Source: JBGPBY01 sp041481485
GTDB lineage: Bacteria; Acidobacteriota; Terriglobia; 20CM-2-55-15
DNA: 5,072 nt
Direction: 5' to 3'
Assembly: GCA_041481485.1 (NCBI GenBank)
Contig: JBGPBY010000534.1
Coordinates: forward strand, 1-5,072
Below the pieces are notes generated by a model. The model saw only the letters and a list, made by a program, of their open reading frames with translations, was not told the origin of the DNA and made no database searches. Positions 1-5,072 of this stretch are shown here, piece by piece. How positions within the stretch are numbered: position 1 is the first letter of the stretch; every line of letters begins with the position of its first letter. The translations under genes and the position numbers were made by a program.

Positions 1-243
1 AGCCCGGACAACCTCAAAACAATGGTGATTCCGGAAGGTTGTGCCCATGGTTTCCAGTCTCTCGAGGCTGCCTGCGAACTGCTCTACCTGCACACGGCAC
101 ACTATGATTCAGGGTCCGAGAAAGGATTTCTTCCCACCGATCCGCAATTGAATATTCGCTGGCCGTTGCCCATCACAATGTTATCGGACAGGGATCGCAG
201 CCATGCGCCCCTCGAATCGGACTTTGGCGGAATTTGCCTATGA
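1..243 (+). CDS. RmlC-like NDP-4-keto-6-deoxysugar 3,5- (or 5-) epimerase, C-terminal part
   Basis: This is a partial gene: the frame is open from base 1, and 80 residues remain before TGA at 241-243. Seen: the cupin strand with VIPEGCAHGF (fragment residues 9-18), then LLYLHTAHYD with Tyr29, the DPQLNIRWP segment (47-55) and SDRD (62-65), all in the order and spacing of dTDP-4-dehydrorhamnose 3,5-epimerases. By recalled alignment to Salmonella RmlC, His16 corresponds to conserved His120, Tyr29 to the catalytic acid Tyr133, and Asp65 probably to the Asp of the His-Asp dyad. The catalytic His and Lys of the first half lie outside the window. Family members epimerise C3 and/or C5 of NDP-4-keto-6-deoxysugars in the cytosol; homologues next to C-methyltransferases are often 5-epimerases of modified sugars. 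The stop overlaps the start of the methyltransferase (ATGA), so the two are probably co-translated. The family call is firm; the exact substrate and whether one or two centres are inverted are unknown. Confidence 0.9.
   Translation, partial: SPDNLKTMVIPEGCAHGFQSLEAACELLYLHTAHYDSGSEKGFLPTDPQLNIRWPLPITMLSDRDRSHAPLESDFGGICL
226..231 (+). promoter_or_regulatory. Probable ribosome binding site (GGCGGA) for the C-methyltransferase
   Basis: GGCGGA lies 8 bases before ATG at 240, inside the end of the epimerase gene. It is an imperfect Shine-Dalgarno match. Its spacing fits ATG 240 and would be too short (2 bases) for the in-frame TTG at 234, so it supports the ATG as the true start. Confidence 0.4.
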
Positions 244-1463
244 ATTGCCGCCATTGCTCTGCGGAACTGCGCCACACTTTTCTGGATCTTGGGTATGCGC
301 CGCCTTCGAACGCTTACCTGAAAGCATCGGATCTGAATGAACCCGAACGTTATTACCCGTTGCGGCTGAAGGTCTGCGCGCAGTGCTGGCTGGTGCAGAC
401 GGAGGATTTTGCCTGCGCGTCGGAACTCTTCTCTGATGAGTACGCCTACTTTTCGTCCACTTCGTCGTCTTGGCTTCGCCACGCCGCCCAATATTCCGAA
501 CAAATCATTCGAAGGCTTTCGCTGAATCGCGAGAGCTTCGTCATCGAGATTGCCGCGAATGATGGCTATCTTCTACGTAATTTCGTAGATGCCGGCATTC
601 CGTGTGTCGGAATTGAGCCTACGGCGAGTACCGCGGCTGCCGCAGAGAAGATCGGGATCCCCGTGATCCGGGAATTTTTCGGCGAAACCATGGGAAAGCG
701 GCTTGCCGACTCCGGCATGACTGCGGATCTGATCATCGGCAACAATGTGTTTGCGCATGTTCCCGGAATCAACGACTTCGCGCGTGGACTGAAAGCGGTG
801 TTGAAACCCGGAGGAACGATCACGCTGGAGTTTCCTCATCTGATGCAGCTCATTCAGCACTCGCAGTTTGACACCGTTTATCACGAACATTTCTCCTACC
901 TGTCGCTCCTGTCTGTTGCCCGGATTCTTCGAACTGCCGGATTGCGCATTTCGGATGTGGAAGAGTTGTCCACTCACGGCGGGAGCCTTCGCGTGCATGC
1001 GTGCCATGACGGCGATCTTCGAAAAGGCAGCCCGATGGTACAAGTCATCCTGAATCGCGAACTACAGTTTGGTCTGAACGATCTTTCGGTTTACCTTGAG
1101 TTTCAAAAGCGCATCGACGAAATCAAGCATGGACTCATGACGTTTCTGATCGAGCGAAAGCGTGCCGGCTGCAGCGTCGGGGGATATGGAGCGGCGGCGA
1201 AGGGGAACACCTTGCTAAACTACGCAGGAATCAAGCCGGACCTGTTGCCGTTTGTTTGCGATGCCGCGCCTTCAAAACAGTGGCGATATCTGCCCGGGAG
1301 TCACATACCGGTTCTGCCTCCGGCTGCATTGAAGGAACACAAGCCGGGCTTTGTTCTGATTCTTCCGTGGAATATTGCGGATGAAATCCGCGCGGATCAT
1401 GCCTACATTCGGGAGTGGGGCGGCAGGTTCGTTACGGCAGTGCCCGAAATTCAGGTTGTATGA
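240..1463 (+). CDS. NDP-hexose C-methyltransferase (TylC3/NovU/TcaB9-type, SAM-dependent)
   Basis: A 407-residue protein, about the usual length of sugar C-methyltransferases that place a methyl branch, typically at C3, on NDP-4-keto-6-deoxysugars using S-adenosylmethionine. Seen: an N-terminal zinc-binding domain (Methyltransf_13 type) with Cys3-x2-Cys6 and Cys46-x2-Cys49; a Rossmann methyltransferase core with VIEIAANDGYLL (residues 101-112) as SAM motif I, GIEPTAS (124-130) and NNVFAHVPGINDF (168-180); the signature YHEHFSYLS (214-222), in which Tyr, Glu and His match the active-site trio described for TcaB9; GGSLRV (247-252); and a C-terminal Methyltransf_14-type domain with GGYGAAAKGNTLLNY (314-328), LPGSHIPVLPP (351-361) and LPWNIADEI (375-383). 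ATG 240 was chosen because it forms an ATGA overlap with the epimerase stop and the protein then begins MNCRHC like its family. The 3' end overlaps the aminotransferase start the same way. The family is clear; position C3 and the precise sugar are inferred. Some clustered homologues have no characterised product. Confidence 0.93.
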   Translation: MNCRHCSAELRHTFLDLGYAPPSNAYLKASDLNEPERYYPLRLKVCAQCWLVQTEDFACASELFSDEYAYFSSTSSSWLRHAAQYSEQIIRRLSLNRESFVIEIAANDGYLLRNFVDAGIPCVGIEPTASTAAAAEKIGIPVIREFFGETMGKRLADSGMTADLIIGNNVFAHVPGINDFARGLKAVLKPGGTITLEFPHLMQLIQHSQFDTVYHEHFSYLSLLSVARILRTAGLRISDVEELSTHGGSLRVHACHDGDLRKGSPMVQVILNRELQFGLNDLSVYLEFQKRIDEIKHGLMTFLIERKRAGCSVGGYGAAAKGNTLLNYAGIKPDLLPFVCDAAPSKQWRYLPGSHIPVLPPAALKEHKPGFVLILPWNIADEIRADHAYIREWGGRFVTAVPEIQVV

Positions 1464-2572
1464 GACGTATTTACTACACCAAACCGAGTGTCGGGGAAGC
1501 TGAACTTGAACTGGCGATCGATGCAATTCGCACCGGCTGGGGCGAGCATTGCTACGATTATATTCATCGCTTTCAGAATGAATTCGCGGACTATCTCGGC
1601 GTCCGGCGTGCCATTGCGACGTCGAGTTGTACCGGCGCTCTGCATCTGGGATTGAGAGCGCTGGACATCGGCCCCGGAGACGAAGTGATTCTGGCCGACA
1701 TCAACTGGATCGCCTCGGCCGCCCCCATCTTTTATGTTGGCGCCACGCCCGTGCTCGTCGATATTCTTGAAGACTCATGGTGTCTCGATCCCGAAGCCGT
1801 TTCCAGGGCGATTACGAAACGCACTCGGGCAATTGTCGCAGTCCATCTGTACGGAAATCTCGCGCCTCTCTCTGAACTCAGAGCTCTCGCGGACCAGCAC
1901 GGATTGGCCCTGATTGAGGATGCCGCAGAAGCCCTGGGGTCGGCATATCACGGGAAGAAAGCGGGAAGCAGTTCCGAGTTTTCGGTTTTTTCTTTTCACG
2001 GAACCAAGGTGATGACCACCGGCGAAGGTGGGTGCCTGGCGACCAACAACGAAGCCCTGGCCTGCCGCGTGGAAGACCTGAACAATCATGGGCGAGCGGC
2101 GGGGGAACCGCGGCAATTCTGGCCCTCCGAATTGGGCTACAAATACAAGATATCCAACGTGCAGGCGGCACTCGGCTGCGCCCAGCTTCGACGCGTCGAT
2201 TCCCTCGTGCAAAGAAAGCGCGAAATATTCTTTCAATATCGTGACGCTCTATCAAAGGCGCTTCCCGGCGCTGCAATGAATCCGGAACCACCCGGCACAT
2301 TCAACAGCTATTGGATGCCCACGCTGGTCCTGCCGCAGACGTTAGGTGCAAAGCGGGATGGCGTGCTGGAATTCATGCGCAAATCCGGCATCGATGCCCG
2401 TGTCTTCTTTCCGCCGCTTAGCGACACGCCGGTTTTCAAAGATGTAAAGTGTGCACCGACACCACGGGCCCACGAGCTTTCAACCCGGTCACTGAATCTC
2501 CCCAGCTATCCCGATATGACGAACGCCGATCAACGGCATGTGATCGATGCGGTTCTTAAGGGTTTGGACTGA
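1460..2572 (+). CDS. DegT/DnrJ/EryC1/StrS-family PLP-dependent sugar aminotransferase
   Basis: A 370-residue protein, typical for fold-type I sugar aminotransferases that convert an NDP-keto-sugar to an amino sugar using glutamate and pyridoxal phosphate. Seen: YIHRFQNEFADYLGVRRAIA (residues 34-53); the cofactor phosphate loop SSCTGALHLGL (55-65); GPGDEVILADINWIASAAPI (71-90); VAVHLYGNL (127-133 region); IEDAAEALGS (152-161) with Asp154, which pairs with the PLP ring nitrogen; and FSFHGTKVMTTGEGG (177-191) with Lys183 as the Schiff-base lysine. NNHGR (208-212), YKYKISNVQAALGCAQL (227-243) and LNLPSYPDMT (345-354) follow in family order. Because the lysine is kept, this should be a true aminotransferase and not a ColD-like dehydratase, where it is a histidine. 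An upstream ATG-equivalent start near 1415 is unlikely: MRRIYYTKPS is the normal family N-terminus, and ATG 1460 overlaps the methyltransferase stop (ATGA). Context suggests C4 amination of the sugar made by the two preceding genes, but C3 specificity cannot be excluded from motifs. Confidence 0.93.
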   Translation: MRRIYYTKPSVGEAELELAIDAIRTGWGEHCYDYIHRFQNEFADYLGVRRAIATSSCTGALHLGLRALDIGPGDEVILADINWIASAAPIFYVGATPVLVDILEDSWCLDPEAVSRAITKRTRAIVAVHLYGNLAPLSELRALADQHGLALIEDAAEALGSAYHGKKAGSSSEFSVFSFHGTKVMTTGEGGCLATNNEALACRVEDLNNHGRAAGEPRQFWPSELGYKYKISNVQAALGCAQLRRVDSLVQRKREIFFQYRDALSKALPGAAMNPEPPGTFNSYWMPTLVLPQTLGAKRDGVLEFMRKSGIDARVFFPPLSDTPVFKDVKCAPTPRAHELSTRSLNLPSYPDMTNADQRHVIDAVLKGLD

Positions 2573-2578
2573 AACGAA

Positions 2579-4111
2579 ATGAGCGTGATCCGCCGAAATC
2601 TGATCGCCAATTTTGCAGGACAGGGCTGGATAGCGTTGATGGGTTTTCTCTTCGTTCCGTTCTATCTCGCATTCATCGGAGCCGAAGGGTACGGACTTGT
2701 CGGATTCTTCATTTTGCTTTCATCGACGTTGTCCCTGCTCGACATGGGATTTGACGTTACCGCGACACGTCAGATCGCGTTGTTTCTGCTGTCTGGCGAG
2801 GATGAGAAGAGGAAGATTGCATCGCTGCTTCGCTCGATCGAAAGTCTTTTCTGGCTTATCGCAGTGTTCGCGGGAACACTGACCGCGTTAGCCGCCCCAT
2901 GGATCGCCGTTTACTGGCTAAAAGTGGAATCCCAAACAATTCCGCAGGTCGTCGCGGGTATTCGCCTGATGGCGGTTGCATTGGTGGTTCAGTTTCCAAT
3001 CGACTTCTATAGTGGTTGCCTGGTCGGACTTGAAAAGCAGGTGAAACTGAATACGATCAATTGCGTATCCGCGACATTGCGTGGCGTTGGCGCGGTGCTG
3101 GCGCTCTGGCTCATCTCTCCGACGATTCAGACATTCTTTGTCTGGCAGTGCATTCTCAGCCTTTTCACGGTGATCTGGTTGAGACACACATTGTGGAAAG
3201 CGATTGGCAACCGGGCAGCCTTCCGATGGATCGACATCGAGGCACTGAGACAGGTGGGACGATTCACGGCAGGAGTCGGTGGCATCAATGTGCTCGCCTA
3301 TCTGCTCACCCAGGTGGACAAAATCATTTTGTCCAAAGTGCTGCCGCTTGGTGATTTCGGCTACTACACTCTGGCATGGTCTTTGGGTACCTTTGCCTAT
3401 CGGCTGACAGGCCCCATCTTCAACGCGTTCTATCCACAAATTGCGCAGCTGGTTACTCACAGCAATCCGGAACAGTTGCAAAATCCCGGCCCGCATTCGG
3501 AATTGGTGCGGCTCTACCTGAAAGCCAGCCGCGTGATGGCGGTTGCCATCGTTCCGTTGTCCATCTGGCTGGCGTTTTTTGGAAAACCGTTGCTGACGCT
3601 GTGGACGCACAACCCCGCGATTGCACAATCCGCTTTTGTCGCCGCAGGTCTGATCGCGCTCGGAACCATGTTCAACGGCTTGATGCATGTCCCTTACGGC
3701 GTGCAGCTCGCCAAGGGCTGGCTTTCGCTCGCATTCTGGACAAACACGATTGCCGTCATTTTGATTGTGCCGCTTACTTATTATTTCGGAACCCGGTATG
3801 GCCTTTCCGGAGCGGCAATACCGTGGCTTTTACTGAATCTGGGGTATGTCGTCGTGGGTGCTCCCCTGATGTACAAGAAGCTCCTCCGCAATACGAAGTG
3901 GGATTGGTACCGCACTTCGGTGGTCTATCCCATCCTTCAGGCGGCCTTGCTCACCGCGGCGTTCTATTATCTGGCGATGCAAATTACCAGCCATTGGGGC
4001 GCGACCGTAATGATGGGAATGACGCTCGTCGTCTCCGTTGGCATTGCCGCATTGTCGTCCGGTCTGATCAGAATGCGGGAATTGATTCGGTTGTGCAGGG
4101 CGTACGTATGA
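2579..4111 (+). CDS. Wzx-like lipid-linked oligosaccharide flippase (polysaccharide biosynthesis/MOP superfamily)
   Basis: A 510-residue, very hydrophobic protein with about 14 predicted membrane segments by eye (roughly residues 12-33, 38-56, 88-113, 122-148, 163-181, 184-203, 232-252, 262-285, 313-336, 350-374, 383-403, 408-430, 446-466 and 474-494). This count and length are usual for Wzx/RfbX flippases, which move undecaprenyl-diphosphate-linked repeat units from the cytosolic to the periplasmic face of the inner membrane. Family-like features are the N-terminal RRNLIANFAGQGW, the LLDMGFDVTATRQIA segment (53-67) after TM2, and the TQVDKIILSKVLPLGDFGYYTLA stretch (244-266) in TM7-8. It starts 6 bases after the aminotransferase stop; a possible AAGGG at 2558-2562 is 16 bases upstream, rather far, so translation may rely on coupling. 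Its stop overlaps the glycosyltransferase start. The substrate cannot be deduced. A lipid-II-like or teichoic-acid exporter of the same superfamily is possible but less likely next to sugar-modifying genes. Confidence 0.9.
   Translation: MSVIRRNLIANFAGQGWIALMGFLFVPFYLAFIGAEGYGLVGFFILLSSTLSLLDMGFDVTATRQIALFLLSGEDEKRKIASLLRSIESLFWLIAVFAGTLTALAAPWIAVYWLKVESQTIPQVVAGIRLMAVALVVQFPIDFYSGCLVGLEKQVKLNTINCVSATLRGVGAVLALWLISPTIQTFFVWQCILSLFTVIWLRHTLWKAIGNRAAFRWIDIEALRQVGRFTAGVGGINVLAYLLTQVDKIILSKVLPLGDFGYYTLAWSLGTFAYRLTGPIFNAFYPQIAQLVTHSNPEQLQNPGPHSELVRLYLKASRVMAVAIVPLSIWLAFFGKPLLTLWTHNPAIAQSAFVAAGLIALGTMFNGLMHVPYGVQLAKGWLSLAFWTNTIAVILIVPLTYYFGTRYGLSGAAIPWLLLNLGYVVVGAPLMYKKLLRNTKWDWYRTSVVYPILQAALLTAAFYYLAMQITSHWGATVMMGMTLVVSVGIAALSSGLIRMRELIRLCRAYV
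4097..4100 (+). promoter_or_regulatory. Ribosome binding site (AGGG) for the glycosyltransferase
   Basis: AGGG sits 7 bases before ATG 4108, within the last codons of the flippase. It fixes the glycosyltransferase start at 4108, even though that reading frame stays open for more than 700 bases upstream through the flippase gene. Confidence 0.5.
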
Positions 4112-4965
4112 ACGAAGCAACTACTCCCATAGTCACCATTGGCTTGCCGGTTTACAACGGCGCCGCCACATTGCGTGGAGTGCTGGATTCCATCGCTTTG
4201 CAGACATACCGCAACTTCACACTGATCATTTCCGATAACGCGTCCACAGACGGAACAGAAACCATCTGCCGGGAATTTCAACTGCGCGACAGCCGCATCG
4301 TGTATGTTCGCCAGCCACGGAACCTCGGGGCTGCCGCAAATTTCAATTACGTTCTGGATCACGCGAAAACGCCGTACTTCATGTGGGCTGCCGCCGATGA
4401 CATCCGCTCCAGCGACTTTATCGACTTGAATCTTTCGTTTCTTGAAATGAATCCGGAATTCATTGGCTCGATCTCGCCGGTGCGATTTGAAGGTGGCGAG
4501 TTTGATCCGACGCTCATGGGGGATCACACCCGTGACGAAGCGGATCCTTACGAACGGATCGTCAGATTCGCCAAAGGCTGGCATGCCAACGGACTGGTGT
4601 ACTGTCTTTTTCGAACCGAAGTCCTGAGGAATATTCGCTGCTCGACCACGTCGTTTCTTGGCGGAGACTGGGTTCTGATCATGAATCTACTCGCGCGAGG
4701 AAAATTCAAACGCCTGAATTCGGGATTTGTCGAACTGGGGAAAAAGGGAGAGAGCAACAGCTTGAATGCGCTTTCCAGTCACCGGAACCGGTTGATCTGC
4801 TGGATTTTTCCTTTCTTTGATTTGTCAATGAGTGCTCTGACTCTTCTACGCCGGGCGAGACTGCGCCAGAAAGCCACTCTGTGCTGGAACCTGTTGCGGT
4901 TGAACTACTACGCGTTCAAGCTCCAGATCCGCTATGAGGCTCGCAAGGCCCAGGGGCAACTGTAG
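4108..4965 (+). CDS. Family 2 (GT-A fold) glycosyltransferase
   Basis: A 285-residue glycosyltransferase that should transfer a sugar from an NDP donor to a lipid-linked acceptor at the cytosolic membrane face. Seen: an N-terminal GT-A domain with VTIGLPVYNGAATL (residues 9-22), SIALQTYRNFTLIISDNASTDGT (28-50) as the nucleotide-binding strand and loop, QPRNLGAAANFNYVL (69-83), and AADDI (95-99) as the DXD-like metal/donor site, where Asp97-Asp98 replace the classical spaced pair. GGDWVLI (185-191) probably carries the catalytic-base Asp187. The C-terminal third is basic with a hydrophobic stretch (about 229-247), which may be a membrane-contacting segment and not a true transmembrane helix. 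ATG 4108 is chosen because the protein then starts as family 2 enzymes do, it has a good AGGG site, and it overlaps the flippase stop (ATGA). The donor sugar is unknown; the neighbouring genes make a modified deoxysugar an attractive candidate, by inference only. It is the last gene before a non-coding repeat region. Confidence 0.92.
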   Translation: MNEATTPIVTIGLPVYNGAATLRGVLDSIALQTYRNFTLIISDNASTDGTETICREFQLRDSRIVYVRQPRNLGAAANFNYVLDHAKTPYFMWAAADDIRSSDFIDLNLSFLEMNPEFIGSISPVRFEGGEFDPTLMGDHTRDEADPYERIVRFAKGWHANGLVYCLFRTEVLRNIRCSTTSFLGGDWVLIMNLLARGKFKRLNSGFVELGKKGESNSLNALSSHRNRLICWIFPFFDLSMSALTLLRRARLRQKATLCWNLLRLNYYAFKLQIRYEARKAQGQL

Positions 4966-4979
4966 GCGCGGTTGCCTAT

Positions 4980-5056
4980 GTAGGGCGGTCTATGACCGCC
5001 CACAATGTGTGAGATTGCATTCCTAAAAATTGTGGGCGGTCATAGACCGCCCCTAC
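4980..5056. repeat. Large nested inverted repeat, REP/BIME-like, after the last gene
   Basis: Bases 4983-5006 are perfectly complementary to 5029-5052 (24 bp). After one extra C at 5053, three more pairs join 4980-4982 to 5054-5056. The loop is 22 bases (5007-5028). Each arm contains its own perfect palindrome with 8-bp stems and a 3-base loop: GGGCGGTC-TAT-GACCGCCC at 4983-5001 and GGGCGGTC-ATA-GACCGCCC at 5034-5052. Two head-to-head copies of a palindromic GGGCGGTC unit are the layout of bacterial interspersed mosaic (REP pair) elements, which sit between genes, can stabilise upstream mRNA or impede transcription, and are in some genomes moved by RAYT transposases. Whether this unit is repeated elsewhere in the genome cannot be seen here. 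It begins 15 bases after the glycosyltransferase stop. It is not a classical rho-independent terminator for the + strand operon, because no T-run follows either arm. Confidence 0.85.
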
Positions 5057-5069
5057 TGTGGGGAATGCA
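5016..5069. repeat. Short inverted repeat bracketing the right palindrome
   Basis: TGCATTCC at 5016-5023 is the exact reverse complement of GGAATGCA at 5062-5069. The pair encloses the right-hand GGGCGGTC palindrome. It could extend that hairpin in an alternative fold that competes with the large 4980-5056 hairpin, or mark an edge of the repeat unit. An 8-bp match over this distance may be chance. Confidence 0.45.
5025..5052 (-). terminator. Weak candidate rho-independent terminator on the minus strand
   Basis: Read on the minus strand, the right palindrome (8-bp GC-rich stem, 3-base loop, 5052 down to 5034) is followed by ACAA and then five T (5029-5025). This could end transcription entering from a convergent gene beyond the right edge. 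The T-run is short and starts 4 bases after the stem, so the call is tentative. Confidence 0.25.
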
Positions 5070-5072
5070 GCC

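Noticed and set aside
234..239. A TTG start two codons before the methyltransferase ATG
   Set aside because: ATG 240 fits the overlap pattern and the spacing from GGCGGA; TTG 234 would be only 2 bases from that site.
1415..1459. An N-terminal extension of the aminotransferase by 15 codons
   Set aside because: It would overlap the methyltransferase by 49 bases and adds residues not typical of the family; ATG 1460 gives the normal N-terminus and an ATGA overlap.
2918..3688. A 256-codon open frame on the minus strand inside the flippase
   Set aside because: Its translation is rich in Gln, His, Arg and Cys with no recognisable domain, and it is antisense to a convincing membrane protein gene.
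3967..4584. A 205-codon minus-strand open frame across the flippase/glycosyltransferase junction
   Set aside because: It is antisense to two well-supported genes and has no family features.
3376..4965. A 529-residue reading of the glycosyltransferase starting inside the flippase
   Set aside because: The first 244 residues have no domain and overlap a well-formed 14-segment flippase; the GT2 domain begins properly at ATG 4108 with its own AGGG site.
4980..5056. The large inverted repeat as a + strand rho-independent terminator
   Set aside because: No T-run follows either the left hairpin or the full hairpin on the + strand; a REP-like element explains the nested symmetry better.
4980..5056. 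The repeat pair as the start of a CRISPR array or insertion-sequence ends
   Set aside because: The copies are inverted, not direct, only two are present with a 22-base loop, and no transposase or direct target duplication is visible.

Overview
The window looks like one stretch of a surface-polysaccharide (O-antigen, capsule or exopolysaccharide) biosynthesis cluster from a bacterium of moderately high GC content (mid-50s percent by eye). All five coding regions lie on the + strand and are packed tightly: three of the four junctions are ATGA stop/start overlaps, and the fourth is a 6-base gap. This reads as a single, translationally coupled operon segment. A Wzx-type flippase and nucleotide-sugar enzymes suggest a Gram-negative-type envelope. 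The genus cannot be read from the sequence; a soil or environmental phylum is a guess.

Layout. Positions 1-243 hold the C-terminal 80 residues of an RmlC-like NDP-4-keto-6-deoxysugar epimerase whose start is off the left edge. Positions 240-1463 encode a sugar C-methyltransferase with an N-terminal zinc-binding domain and a C-terminal Methyltransf_14-type domain. Positions 1460-2572 encode a DegT/DnrJ/EryC1/StrS-family PLP-dependent sugar aminotransferase. Positions 2579-4111 encode a Wzx-like oligosaccharide flippase of about 14 membrane segments. Positions 4108-4965 encode a GT2-family glycosyltransferase. The last 107 bases are non-coding and carry a large nested inverted repeat of REP/BIME-like character that runs nearly to the window edge.

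How they fit together (inference). The first three enzymes act on the same kind of substrate, an NDP-4-keto-6-deoxyhexose: epimerisation at C5 or C3/C5, C-methylation probably at C3, and amination of a keto carbon probably at C4. They could make a branched, C-methylated amino-deoxysugar. The glycosyltransferase would add this or another sugar to a lipid-linked repeat unit, and the flippase would carry the finished unit across the inner membrane. The upstream 4,6-dehydratase, nucleotidyltransferase and any polymerase are not in the window.

Nothing here is a clearly new system. The items most worth a second look are the putative branched amino-sugar cassette and the nested palindromic repeat after the last gene.
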